Assembly (NCBI GenBank): GCA_963848475.1
Contig: CAWKDW010000003.1
Coordinates: 248,001-312,000 of the forward strand
Source of the DNA: Solirubrobacter sp963848475
Lineage (GTDB): Bacteria; Actinomycetota; Thermoleophilia; Solirubrobacterales; Solirubrobacteraceae
Direction: 5' to 3'
Length of the DNA stretch: 64,000 bases
Below, piece by piece: positions 1 to 10,568 of this stretch. Position 1 is the first letter of the stretch; each line of letters opens with the position of its first letter. The notes beneath the pieces were generated by a model, which saw only the letters and a program-made list of their open reading frames with translations, did no database searches and was not told where the DNA came from. The position numbers and the translations under genes were made by a program.

Positions 1-1010
1 ACCGGCGGCACCATCACCGTCGACGGCACCAACGTCGGCAGCTGCTCAGGCCCCGTCGGCCTCAACGTCACCTGCGCCCTCTACAGCGGCCGCACCATCG
101 CGCCGGCGCCAACGTCACCGTCACCCTCGACGGCGTCACCAACGCCACCGCCGGCACCGGCAAGATCCTCACCGCCTCCACCACCAGCGACCCCGCCGTC
201 ACCAACTCCGCCCCCTTCGACGTCGCGGCCGCCGGCACCCTCACCAACGTCACCGCCACCAACGCCAGCCCCTCCGCCGCCGCCGGGGCGCGGACCAGCT
301 ACGTCCTCGCCTTCACCGTCTCCGCCACCGGCGGCCTGAGCCAAGAAGCCAACAGCCGCCTCGACGTCAGCTTCCCCGCCGGCACCAGCTTCCCCGGCTG
401 GACCGGCGGCACCATCACCGTCGACGGCACCAACGTCGGCAGCTGCTCAGGCCCCGTCGGCCTCAACGTCACCTGCGCCCTCTTCAGCGGCCGCACGATC
501 AGCTCCGGCGCCAACGTCACCGTCACCCTCGACGGCGTCACCAACGCCACCGCCGGCACCGGCAAGATCCTCACCGCCTCCACCACCAGCGACCCCGCCG
601 TCACCAACTCCGCCCCCTTCGACGTCCGCGCCGCCGGCACCCTCACCAACGTCACCGCCGCCGTCTCCTCGCTGACGCCGTCGGCCCGCACGCGGTACGT
701 CGTGCGATTCACCACGTCCGCCACAGGCGGCCTGAGCCAGCAAGCCAACAGCCGCCTCGACGTCAGCGTTCCCCGCCGGCACCACCTTCCCGGGCTGGAC
801 CGGCGGCATCGTCCACGACGACGCGACCGGGCTCGACGTCGGGAGCTGCAATACCCCGATCGGCCTCGCCGTCCAGTGCGCGCTCTACTCCGGGCGCGTC
901 GTCGGCGCCGGGCACGACCTGCGGATCACGTTCGACAACATCACCAATCCGCCGACCACCGGCCCGCAGCAACTCCAGGTCTCGACGACTTCCGACCCGG
1001 CGGCGATCAC
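1..1010 (+). repeat. Coding tandem repeat, ~400-bp period, 2.5 copies
   Basis: Copies begin at 1, 402 and 799. Copies 1 and 2 are nearly identical at DNA level over more than 250 bp; copy 3 is diverged. The repeat encodes the extracellular module of the surrounding gene. Near identity of copies 1 and 2 indicates recent duplication or gene conversion, and it is also a place where an assembler can collapse or miscount copies. Confidence 0.85.
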
Positions 1011-1892
1011 CTCGTCGAGCTACACGCAGGGTGAGCCTTCGGCGCCCGAGACCGCGATCGACTCCGGGACGTCTTCGCCCACGACGACGACGTTCACGTT
1101 CTCCGCCGCGGAGCCGGGCTCGCGCTTCGAGTGCCGCGTCGACGACGCACCGTTCGCGCCTTGCTCGTCGCCGTATGCGACGCCGGAGAACCTGGCGGGC
1201 GGGCCGCACACGTTCCAGGTCCGTGCGGTCGACGCCGCCGGCAATCCCGATCTGACGCCGGCGACCCGCGGCTTCACCGTCACGGGCGGACCGACACCGA
1301 CACCGACACCGATCGCCACGACGGCGCCGACCCCATCGCCCGCGCCGGTCGCCGCCCCCGCGCCGGAGTTCAAGAAGGACGTCGTCGTGACGCCGGCGAG
1401 CGGGACCGTCTCGATCTGCGACAAGCCCGGAGGCAAGTGCACGCTGCTCGCAGCCGGTGCCGCGATCCCCATGGGCTCGACGATCGACGCGCGCAAGGGC
1501 GCCGTGGTGATTGACGTCGATCGCCGCCGCGGGCGCGGCGCCGCAGTCGGCCCGCTTCTACGACGGCATGTTCAAGGTCACGCAGACCGGCAGGACGACC
1601 GACCTCACGCTCAACGAGCCGCTGGCGCCGTGCTCGTCAAGAAGGCGCACGGGCGGCGGCGAAGAAGCCGAAGTCACGCAAGCTGTGGGGCGACGGCAAG
1701 GGCAAGTTCCGCACCCGCGGCCAGTACGGCGCCGCGACGATCCGCGGCACCAAGTGGCTGGTTCAGGACTCGTGCGCCGGGACCCTGTTCAAGGTCGACC
1801 GGGGCGTCATCTCGGTCCAGGACCGCGTCAAGCACAAGACGATCACGCTACGGGCGAAGAAGCGCTATACCGCGAAGCCCCGGCGTCGCTGA
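1..1892 (+). CDS. Secreted repeat protein, 3' part (5' end outside window)
   Basis: The left edge cuts this gene. It holds two full and one degenerate copy of a ~132-134-residue secreted-type module rich in Thr, Asn and Val, with repeated phrases such as LDVSFPAGTSFPGW and TSDPAVTNSAPFDV. A bacterial Ig-like module follows around 1020-1280 (FECRVDDAPFAPC, GPHTFQVRAVDAAGN), then a TPTPTPTP linker and a basic C-terminal domain ending KKRYTAKPRRR. The architecture suggests an exported surface or matrix protein; no enzyme motif is visible. The frame must be changed near 110, 769, 1513 and 1630-1655 to follow the protein; the first two sites differ by one base from the neighbouring repeat copy, so they look like indel errors. 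Function unknown. Confidence 0.7.
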
Positions 1893-2136
1893 GCGAGAGG
1901 AACACCTCGTCCGGCGTCTGCCAGCGGACGACGATGTCGTCGGCGCCGACGCCCGCGCGGTAGAGCCGCCGCGCGGCCTCCATGACCGCCCCCGCGCGCT
2001 GCGCGATCGCGATCGACACGAGCTCGCCGTCCGCGTGCGGCGGCTCGTCGCTCATGCCCTCGAGCGCGGTCATCGCCGCGAACGCCGCGGCCGGGTGCGT
2101 GAGCCTGACTTCCAGGCGCTGTCCGTTCATTGCCAT
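1843..2136 (-). CDS. Hypothetical protein, 97 aa
   Basis: This is a plausible but unrecognised reading frame, starting MAMNGQRLEVRLTHPAAAF and containing a helix-like middle (IAQRAGAVMEAARRLYRAG) and the phrase VVRWQTPDEVFLSLSD. It starts divergently from the WYL regulator about 50 bp away. Its last ~50 bp overlap the 3' end of the upstream plus-strand gene, which argues that the true stop may be earlier or hidden by an indel. There is no signal peptide, membrane segment or known motif. The composition looks like a globular cytoplasmic protein, not a shadow frame. Confidence 0.5.
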   Translation of the reverse strand: MAMNGQRLEVRLTHPAAAFAAMTALEGMSDEPPHADGELVSIAIAQRAGAVMEAARRLYRAGVGADDIVVRWQTPDEVFLSLSDAGASRYSASSPVA

Positions 2137-2186
2137 CCGCGCAGGATCTCGGACGTTCAGGCCAAGAACTGTCCTTAACTGAGATC

Positions 2187-3255
2187 ATGCTCGCAGTCGT
2201 GAGCGAGACGACCTCGAGCCGCCTGCTGACCCTGCTCTCGCTGCTGCAGGGCCGCCGCGACTGGCCAGGCTCCGAGCTGGCCGACCGGCTCGACGTCTCC
2301 GCCCGCACCGTCCGGCGCGACGTCGAGCGCCTGCGCTCGCTCGGCTATCCGGTCGAGTCGATGACCGGTCCGGCGGGCGGGTACCAGCTGCGCGCCGGCA
2401 CCGCGATGCCGCCGCTGTTGCTCGACGATGACGAGGCGATCGCGATCGCCGTCGAGCCTCCAGACGGCGGCAGGCGGGTCCGTGGTCGGGATCGAGGAGA
2501 CCGCCGTGCGCGCGCTGGTCAAGCTCGAGCAGGTGCTCCCTTCGCACCTGCGCCGTCGCGTCCAGGCGCTGAGCGGCGCGACGCAGACCCTGCAGGTCTA
2601 CGGCGGCCCACAGGTCGACCCGCAGTGCCTGACCGTCCTCGCCGCCGCCTGCCGTGACCGCGAGCGCGTGCGCTTCGCCTACACGGCGCGCGATCGCGCC
2701 GGCACGCGCCGCGAGGTCGAGCCGCACGCGCTGGTCAACGCGGGACGCCGCTGGTACCTCGTCGCCTTCGACTGCGGCCGCGACGACTGGCGCACGTTCC
2801 GGGTCGACCGGATCGAGAAGCCCGCCTCGGCCGGCACCCGCTTCACGCCGCGCGAACTGCCGGCCAAGGACGCGGCCGCCTACGTCGCCAGGAGCCTGCG
2901 GTCCTACCCCTCGCGCTACGAGGCGCACGTCACGGTCCAATGCCCGGCGTCGGACCTCGAGGGCCGGCGCTGGTACGGCGGCGACCTCACCGCGCTGGGC
3001 GAGACCCGCTGCGAGCTGCGCACCTCCGACGACAACCTCGACTGGCTGGCGATGCGGATCGCGATGCTGCCGGCGCCCTACACGGTGCACGGGCCGCCCG
3101 AGCTGATCGAGCGCCTGCGACTGATCGCTGACCGCATCGGCGGCGGTACCGTTCCGCCACCGAGTGAGGAGAAGACGAGATGCCGGTCGATCCGCAGGTC
3201 CAGGCGCTGCTCGACGAGATGGTCGCGATGGGCGCGCAGCCGTACGAGGAGCTGA
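2187..3255 (+). CDS. WYL-domain transcriptional regulator (frameshifted)
   Basis: The N-terminus has an HTH_11 winged helix (residues ~8-60: SSRLLTLLSLLQGRRDWPGS, then LADRLDVSARTVRRDVERL). A WYL domain follows (VRFAYTARD, GRRWYLVAFDCGRDDWRTFRVDRI) and a WCX-type C-terminus. Such proteins are ligand-responsive DNA-binding regulators. One base appears inserted near 2453 (GTCGAGCCTC where GTCGGCCTC restores AVGLQTAAGGSVVG). The start is ATG 2187; GTG 2199 is an alternative. The open frame runs 76 bp into the next gene, but a TGA at 3165 in another frame just before that gene's GAGGAG ribosome site is the more natural end, so a further indel is likely near 3145. It may regulate the adjacent esterase. 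Confidence 0.8.
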
Positions 3256-4130
3256 CCGTCGCGGAGGCCCGCGTGGCCGCGCGCGGCTTCCTCGATCTGC
3301 AGGGCGAGCCTGAGGAGGTCGCGTCGGTCGAGCACTGCTTCATCCCCGGCCCGACCGCCGATCTGCCGGCCCGGATCTACACGCCCGAAGGCGAAGGCCC
3401 ATTTCCCGGCCTCGTGTACTTCCACGGCAGCGGCTGGGTCGTCCTCAACATCGAGATCTGCGACACGACGATGCGCGCGCTCGCCAACAGCACGGGCTGC
3501 GTCGTGGTCGCCGTCAACTACCAGAAGGCGCCCGAGCATCCGTTCCCGGTGCCGTTCGAGGACTGCTGGGCGGCCACGCTGTGGACCTTCGAGAACGCGG
3601 AGGCGCTCGATCTCGACACGTCGCGGATCGGCGTGATCGGCGACAGCGCCGGCGGCAACCTGGCCGCGGCCGTCTGCCTGCGCGCCCGCAACGAAGGCGC
3701 CCCGAAGCTCGCCTACCAGGCGCTGATCTACCCGGCCGTCGAGCACGGCTGGGACACCGCGTCGGCGCACGAGAACGCCGAGGGCTACCTGCTCCAGCGC
3801 GAGTCCATGCACTGGTTCTGGGATCACTACGTCCCGGACAAGTCGCTCGCGACCGACTGGCGCGTCTCACCGCTGCTGGCCGACGACCACTCCGGCCTGC
3901 CGCCCACGTTCATCGCCACCGCGGAGTTCGACCCGCTGCGCGACGACGGACGCGCCTACCACGCCAAGCTGCACGAGGCCGGGGTGCCCGTCACCTACGT
4001 CGAGTACGACGGGATGATCCACGGCTTCTACTGGATGCAGGGCATCGCCGACGGCGCGAAGCGCCTGCACGCGGACCTCGCGGAAGCGATCCGCGAGGTC
4101 CTTCAGCCGAAGCTAGTCCAGCAGGACTGA
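3180..4130 (+). CDS. Alpha/beta hydrolase, HSL/GDXG esterase family
   Basis: This 316-residue cytoplasmic carboxylesterase of the hormone-sensitive-lipase type is intact. It shows the oxyanion motif as HGSGW (residues ~82-86; the family norm is HGGG), the nucleophile in GDSAGGN (Ser ~156), the acid in EFDPLRDDG (~250) and the histidine in MIHGF (~281). A GAGGAG ribosome site lies 8-13 bp before the ATG. It follows the WYL regulator on the same strand, which suggests local control. Its 3' end overlaps the convergent sufD gene by 18 bp. The substrate is probably a small acyl ester; the glycine-to-serine change in the oxyanion loop is unusual. Confidence 0.9.
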   Translation: MPVDPQVQALLDEMVAMGAQPYEELTVAEARVAARGFLDLQGEPEEVASVEHCFIPGPTADLPARIYTPEGEGPFPGLVYFHGSGWVVLNIEICDTTMRALANSTGCVVVAVNYQKAPEHPFPVPFEDCWAATLWTFENAEALDLDTSRIGVIGDSAGGNLAAAVCLRARNEGAPKLAYQALIYPAVEHGWDTASAHENAEGYLLQRESMHWFWDHYVPDKSLATDWRVSPLLADDHSGLPPTFIATAEFDPLRDDGRAYHAKLHEAGVPVTYVEYDGMIHGFYWMQGIADGAKRLHADLAEAIREVLQPKLVQQD

Positions 4131-5376
4131 GAGGCGCCGCTCGAGCGCGTTGCCCATCGCCTCGCGGATCGGGCCCTGCTCGAAGCGCTCGACCAGTTCG
4201 GCCATGAAGCCCTCGATCACGAGCCGCTTGGCCGAGGCGTCGCCGAGGCCGCGCGAGTTCAGGTAGAAGACCTGCTCGGGATCGATCTGGGCGATCGCGG
4301 CCGCGTGCGTGCAGCGGACGTCGTTGGCCAGGATCTCGAGGCCCGGGATCGCGTCGGCGTGCGCCTTCTTGGAGAGCAGCAGGTTGCGGCACTCCTGGAA
4401 CGCGTCGGTCTGCTGTGCGCCGGGATCGACCTTGATCATGCCGCGCCAGACCACCGAGGAGCGGTCGGCGAGGATGCCGCGGAAGGCGAGATCGGACGTC
4501 GTGTTCGCCGCGGCGTGCTCCTGCAGCGTGTGGAAGTCCACGTGCTGGCGCGCGTGCGGCGCGTAGGCGCCGGTGACCTTGGCGTGCGAGCCCTCGCCCG
4601 CCAGCAGCGTCTCCGTGAACACCTTGCCGTTGGCCGAGCCGAAGCCGGCGACGACCCAGTCCAGGTGCCCGTCGCGTGCCACCTCGGCGCGCTGGGAGCC
4701 GAAGACCCACGAGCGCTCGTTCATGTCCTGGGCACCGACGAAGCGCAGGCGGGCGTTCTGGCCGACCTTGAGCTCGACGACGGAGTTGAGCATCGTCTCG
4801 GCGTCGCTGGAGCCGGACAGGTGCTGCTCCCAGACCTCGGCCTCGGCGCCCTCCTCCAGCACGATCAGCACGCGGCGGTGCAGCGCCGTACCGGCGGCGT
4901 CGGTGATCGCGGTCAGCACGATCGGGGCCTCGACGCGCACACCGCGCGGGACGTGGATGAACGCGCCGCCGGTCCAGCCGGCGTCGTTGAGCTCGGTGAA
5001 GACGTTCTGGTTGGCGTCGACGATCGTGCCGAAGTGCTCCTGCACGAGGTCGCCGTGGTGCTCGCAGGCGAGCGTCAGCGGCAGCGCGATGACGCCGTCC
5101 TCCAGGTCGCCGCTGCCGTCGACGATGCGGCCGTCGACCTGGCCGAGGTGATGCGCGCCCTCGGGCGCCTCGAGCAGCGTGTCGACGCGATCGACAGCGC
5201 TCGCATCACCCTCGCCGGGCGCGGCGGCGACGAACGCCGCCAGGTCGAGCTTCGTGATGTCCGTGAACTCCCAGCCCGCCTTGCCCTTGAAGCGCGGGAC
5301 GTCGAGCCCGGCGGCGCGGGTCGCCGCAAGGCTGCGGCGCTCCTTCAGCCACTCGGGCTCACGGACGGTGGCCAAC

Positions 5377-5384
<8 letters not shown>
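4113..5384 (-). CDS. sufD: Fe-S cluster assembly protein SufD
   Basis: SufD (423 residues) pairs with SufB and SufC in the SufBC2D scaffold that builds iron-sulphur clusters. The N-terminal helical part (EPEWLKERR, GWEFTDITKLDL) is followed by the right-handed beta-helix typical of SufB/SufD (PRGVRVEAPIVL, RQHVDFHTLQEH) and the C-terminal region with FYLNSRGL and EGFMAELVERFEQGPIREAM. It overlaps the 3' end of sufB by 8 bp, so the two are translationally coupled. It is the last gene of the Rieske-sufB-sufD block. The length is normal and no shift is visible. Confidence 0.95.
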
Positions 5385-6813
<1,429 letters not shown>

Positions 6814-6817
6814 CAGG

Positions 6818-7135
6818 TCAGTCGACCTCCACTCGAATCACGCCGTCCTCGACGAGCACCGGGAAGGTGTCGACGGGCACGTACGCAGGCAGGTTCAGGG
6901 GCTTTCCGGTACGCAGATCAAAACGCGAGCCGTGCCTGGGGCACTCGATCGCGCAGTCCTCTTCGTCGAGCTCGCCCTCGACCAACTCGCCGTCGTCATG
7001 GGAGCAGCGGTCCTCGATGGCGAAGATCTCACCACGGCAGTTGATGACGCCGATCTCGAGGTCCTCCCACTCGACGAGACGCTTCTCGCCGGGCGGCAGC
7101 TCTTCAACGGGGCAGATGTCGATCAGGGGACTCAA
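6818..7135 (-). CDS. Rieske [2Fe-2S] ferredoxin, suf-linked
   Basis: This small 105-residue Rieske domain has the two cluster-binding motifs RCSHDDGEL and CPRHGSRFD, spaced as in NirD- and biphenyl-dioxygenase-type ferredoxins. Rieske ferredoxins of this size commonly sit inside actinobacterial suf operons and are thought to supply electrons or to be early clients of the assembly machine; that role is inferred from position. It is the first gene of the block. The 82-bp gap to the divergent amidotransferase gene must hold its promoter; a weak inverted repeat AATCC/GGATT (7142-7165) is the only visible element there. Confidence 0.9.
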   Translation of the reverse strand: MSPLIDICPVEELPPGEKRLVEWEDLEIGVINCRGEIFAIEDRCSHDDGELVEGELDEEDCAIECPRHGSRFDLRTGKPLNLPAYVPVDTFPVLVEDGVIRVEVD

Positions 7136-7217
7136 AAGGTAAATCCGATTCCGGAGGTCTGGATTCTATCGGGCGCGTTGCGGAGTCCGGTCCGACGGGC
7201 CGGGTACGTTAACTCCG

Positions 7218-8001
7218 GTGAGTCTGACCCGAAATGGTCCGCTCGTCGGCGTGACCACTTCCGAGGTGCGCCGGGCCGAGCGGACGCAGCCATTGCCCGA
7301 GGGCGAGCCACCGCAGCACGAGATGGCGCTCGGGATGCCGTACGTGCGCGCCCTCGCGCGGGCAGGGGCGATCCCGATCGTCCTGCCGCCGCTGCCGATC
7401 GAGGCCGTGCCCGCGCTGCTGGCGCCGCTGCGCGGCATCTGCCTGTCCGGCGGCCCGGACCTGGATCCGAGCGCGTACGGCGCCGCGCCGTCGCCCGATC
7501 TGGGGCCGGTCGAGCCCGGGCTGGACGTCTTCGAGCTCGAGGTCGCCCGCCACGCCGACGCCGCCGGGCTGCCGATCCTCGGTATCTGCCGCGGCGCCCA
7601 GGCGTTGAACGTCGCCCGCGGCGGTTCCCTGCTACCAGCACCTGCCGGCGATCACCGATCAGTCCATCGAGCACCGCCAGACCCAGCCGGGCTGGGAGGA
7701 GACGCACCCGGTGCACGTCGACCCCCAGTCGCGGCTGGCCGCGATCCTCGGCACCACCGAGCTGTGGGTCAACTCGTTCCACCACCAGGCCGTGGACCGC
7801 CTCGGCAACGGCCTGCGGGCGGTGGCGTGGGCGCCGGACGGCACGATCGAGGGGATCGAGGCGATCGAGGGCGACGGTGACCGGCTCGTGCTGGGCGTGC
7901 AGTGGCACGCGGAGACGCTGGACCGCCACGGGCCGCACCAGCGGCTCTTCGAGGCGCTGGTGGCCGCGGCCGGCTTCGACCAACTGGATCTCGCGGCCTG
8001 A
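7218..8001 (+). CDS. Class I glutamine amidotransferase / gamma-glutamyl hydrolase (peptidase C26), frameshifted
   Basis: This PuuD-like C26 protein hydrolyses gamma-glutamyl amides through a Cys-His-Glu triad. Visible motifs are CLSGGPDLDPSAYG, the nucleophile elbow GICRGAQALNV and the late HxE (GVQWHAE). An extra C near 7632 breaks the frame inside NVARGGSL|YQHLP. The start is GTG 7218, as no ATG fits. Its TGA ends 1 bp before the GTG of the asparagine-synthase-like gene, so the two are translationally coupled and probably work on related glutamine or gamma-glutamyl compounds. No puu pathway genes are nearby. Confidence 0.85.
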
Positions 8002-8002
8002 G

Positions 8003-9748
8003 GTGTGCGGCTTCGGCATCGAGGTCCGCCGCGACGGACCGGTCGATCGCGATGCGCTCGAGCGGATCGGCGCCTCGCTGCAGCCGCGCGGTCCCGACGG
8101 GTCGGGACTGTGGGTCGACGGCCGCGTCGGCATGGTCCACCGGCGGCTGGCGATCATCGACCTCAGCGAGCGCGGCGCGCAGCCGATGCGCGACGAGGCG
8201 CTCGGCCTCACGATCGTCTTCAACGGCTGCATCTACAACCACCACGAGCTGCGCGACGAGCTGCGCGCCCTAGGACATGCGTTCGTCTCGCTGAGCGACA
8301 CCGAGGTGCTGCTGAAGGGCTGGGCGCAGTGGGGTGAGGATCTTCCGACCCACCTGAACGGGATGTTCGCGTTCGCGCTTCACGAGGCGTCCTCCGGCCG
8401 CACCGTCCTCGTCCGCGACCGCCTGGGCATCAAGCCGCTGTACCTGGCTGAGATCGCGGGCGGCCTGCGCGCCGCCTCGACGCTGCCGGCGCTGCTCGCG
8501 GGCGGCGGGATCGACACGAGCGTGGACCCGATCGCGCTGCACCACTACCTGTCGTGGCATTCGGTCGTCCCCTCGCCGCGGACCATCCTGCGCGGCGTGC
8601 GCAAGCTGCCGCCGGCGACGCTGCTCGTGCTCGAGCCCGACGGCCGCCGTCGCGAGCGCGTCTACTGGGACCCGTCCTTCCAGCGCACGCGTGACGTCGA
8701 CGACTGGCCGGCGGCCATGCGCGAGGCGCTCCAGGTCGCCGTCCGGCGCCGGATGGTGGCCGACGTCCCGGTTGGCATCCTGCTCTCGGGCGGGCTGGAC
8801 TCGAGCCTGATCGTCGCGCTGCTGGCCCGCGCGGGCCAGCACGGCCTCGCCACCTTCTCGATCGGCTTCGAGGACATCGGCGAACGCGAGGGCGACGAGT
8901 TCGAGTACTCGAATCTGATCGCGCGCGAGTTCGGCACCGACCATCACCAGATGCGCATCGGCCGCGGGCGGCTGGTCGACGCGCTGCCGCAGGCGATCGA
9001 GGCGATGAGCGAGCCGATGGTCTCGCACGACTGCGTCGCGTTCTGGCTGCTCGCAGAGGCCGTGCGACGCGACCGCAAGGTCGTCCAGTCCGGCCAGGGC
9101 GCGGACGAGGTGCTCGGCGGCTACGACTGGTACCCGCCACTGCTGGATGCTCCGGGGAGCGGCCTGGCCACGTATGCGGCGAGCTTCTTCGACCGCGACG
9201 ACGGCGGCGTCCGCGCGCTGCTCGCGGACGCGCCGGATGACGACGTGTCGATGGAGTTCGCTCGCGAGTGGTTCACACGCCCGGGCGCGGCGACGCCGGT
9301 CGACCGCGCCCTGCGCCTGGACACGGAGGTCATGCTCGTCGACGATCCCGTCAAGCGCGTGGACAACATGACGATGGCCCACGGCCTCGAGGCCCGCACC
9401 CCGTTCCTCGACCACGAACTGGTCGAACTGGCCGCGGCCTGCCCGCCCGAGCTCAAGCTCGCCGACGGCGGCAAGGGCGTGCTCAAGGACGCCGCGCGGG
9501 GCGTCGTCCCGGACGCGGTGATCGACCGCCAGAAGGGCTACTTCCCGGTGCCCGCGCTCACGCACCTGGAAGGCCCGGTGCTCGAACTGGTCGCGGACGC
9601 CCTGCGCTCCAGCACGCGCGGCCTGTTCAAGCGCGAAGCCGTCGACGCGATGCTCGCGGCCCCCAACGAGGACCGCACCAACCTCGACGGCTCGTCGCTC
9701 TGGCAGCTCGGTCTGCTCGAGCTCTGGCTCCAGCGCCATGTGGGCTGA
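8003..9748 (+). CDS. asnO: AsnO-like asparagine synthase family amidotransferase (N-acetylglutaminylglutamine type)
   Basis: The 581-residue product has an N-terminal class II glutaminase domain, with nucleophile Cys2 exposed by the GTG-TGC start, and a C-terminal ATP-pyrophosphatase domain with PP-loop SGGLDSS (~262-268). Several phrases match, from memory, the subfamily that makes the osmolyte N-acetylglutaminylglutamine amide: FNGCIYNHHELR, MSEPMVSHDCVAFWLL, VQSGQGADEVLGGYDWYPP, VKRVDNMTMAHGLEAR. The start at 8003 places Cys at position 2, as the chemistry requires. The usual neighbour, an ATP-grasp/GNAT N-acetylglutaminylglutamine synthase, is absent from this window; a C26 amidotransferase is coupled upstream instead. 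Ordinary asparagine synthesis remains possible. Confidence 0.85.
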   Translation: MCGFGIEVRRDGPVDRDALERIGASLQPRGPDGSGLWVDGRVGMVHRRLAIIDLSERGAQPMRDEALGLTIVFNGCIYNHHELRDELRALGHAFVSLSDTEVLLKGWAQWGEDLPTHLNGMFAFALHEASSGRTVLVRDRLGIKPLYLAEIAGGLRAASTLPALLAGGGIDTSVDPIALHHYLSWHSVVPSPRTILRGVRKLPPATLLVLEPDGRRRERVYWDPSFQRTRDVDDWPAAMREALQVAVRRRMVADVPVGILLSGGLDSSLIVALLARAGQHGLATFSIGFEDIGEREGDEFEYSNLIAREFGTDHHQMRIGRGRLVDALPQAIEAMSEPMVSHDCVAFWLLAEAVRRDRKVVQSGQGADEVLGGYDWYPPLLDAPGSGLATYAASFFDRDDGGVRALLADAPDDDVSMEFAREWFTRPGAATPVDRALRLDTEVMLVDDPVKRVDNMTMAHGLEARTPFLDHELVELAAACPPELKLADGGKGVLKDAARGVVPDAVIDRQKGYFPVPALTHLEGPVLELVADALRSSTRGLFKREAVDAMLAAPNEDRTNLDGSSLWQLGLLELWLQRHVG

Positions 9749-10111
9749 CGGGCGGCGCGCCGGGCTCACGCTGCTCGCGCTCGGGTGCCTGCCGTTCGCC
9801 GCCGGGGCGATCGTCCCCGCCGACGGCGACACGGGCCTGATCTGCCCTTCCGCGAGCTCACCGGCCTGCCGTGTCCGCTCTGTGGTGCCACCCGCGCGTT
9901 CGCGCTCGCCGCGCGTGGCGACGTGGGGTTCACGAGCTACAACGCGGTCTGGGTCATCGTGGCGGCACTCCTCGTGCTTGCCGGTGCGCTCGCCGTGCTG
10001 ACCCGGCGAGCGCCGGCGCTCGCGCCGCGCGTCAGCGTCGCGCTCGTCGCGGTGCTCGCCGCGACGGGCTGGGTCTACGCGCTCGCCCAGCGCGCCACGA
10101 TCGTGGCTTAG
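9738..10111 (+). CDS. DUF2752 membrane protein (frameshifted)
   Basis: This small membrane protein of the DUF2752 family has an N-terminal hydrophobic segment (LTLLALGCLPFAAGAIV), the signature CPFRELTGLPCPLCGATRA, and two more hydrophobic helices (VWVIVAALLVLAGALAVL and VALVAVLAATGWVYAL). A missing C in the CCC run near 9846 shifts the frame inside ICP|FRELTG. It overlaps the end of the asnO-like gene by 11 bp and the convergent DUF4190 gene by 4 bp. The function of the family is unknown; the conserved cysteines suggest metal or redox chemistry. Confidence 0.75.
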
Positions 10112-10527
10112 AACGCGGCGATGAGGGCGAAGATCAGCGTCCAGAAGACAAGCGCCACCCAGCCGAGGATGATCCCCGCCATCGCGAGTCCGCGGCCGCC
10201 GAGCGCGCCGCCGGCCGCGTCGATCTTGCGCCTCGCGCTGTAGCCGCAGATCAGCGCCGGGATCGCGAAGATCCAGGGGCAGAACGGGAACACGGCGACG
10301 ATGCCGAGCAGCAGCGCGGCGACCGCGCTCCCCGGCGTGCCACCGCCGACCTCTGGGTTCAGGCCCGGCGAGGACTGCCACTGCGGCTCGGGCTCCGACT
10401 GCGCGGCCGGCTCGGCCTCCGGTTCCGCGAGCGGGTCTCGCGGCTGCCACTGGGACTGCCAGTGCGAAGGCTCCTGCGGGACCTTCCACTGCGGATTCGG
10501 GTTCTCATCTCCGGGGATGCCGCTCAT
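10108..10527 (-). CDS. DUF4190 membrane protein
   Basis: This 139-residue protein has a polar, Trp/Pro/Gln-rich N-terminal half (PQWKVPQEPSHWQSQWQP) and two C-terminal membrane segments (VAALLLGIVAVFPFCPWIFA and GIILGWVALVFWTLIFAL). A basic, glycine-rich loop (SARRKIDAAGGALGGRGLAMA) joins them, the DUF4190 pattern common in actinobacteria. I chose the internal ATG at 10527 (MSGIPGDENPN) over the longer frame from 10569, because the latter would overlap the divergent SDR start. Role unknown; membrane-anchored with a cytoplasmic tail is likely. Confidence 0.75.
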   Translation of the reverse strand: MSGIPGDENPNPQWKVPQEPSHWQSQWQPRDPLAEPEAEPAAQSEPEPQWQSSPGLNPEVGGGTPGSAVAALLLGIVAVFPFCPWIFAIPALICGYSARRKIDAAGGALGGRGLAMAGIILGWVALVFWTLIFALIAAF

Positions 10528-10568
10528 CTGCTGCGCAAAGCTACCTGACGCTCTAGCGTTCGGTGGCA

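Noticed and set aside
1..1010. Repeats at the left edge as a CRISPR array or minisatellite
   Set aside because: The ~400-bp units are coding, in frame apart from single indels, and lack the short repeat-unique spacer pattern.
7136..7217. Copy of the Rrf2 palindrome before the Rieske-sufBD block
   Set aside because: Only weak AATCC/GGATT arms are present, with no resemblance to CCTACC-N5-GGTAGG; I could not support a shared operator.
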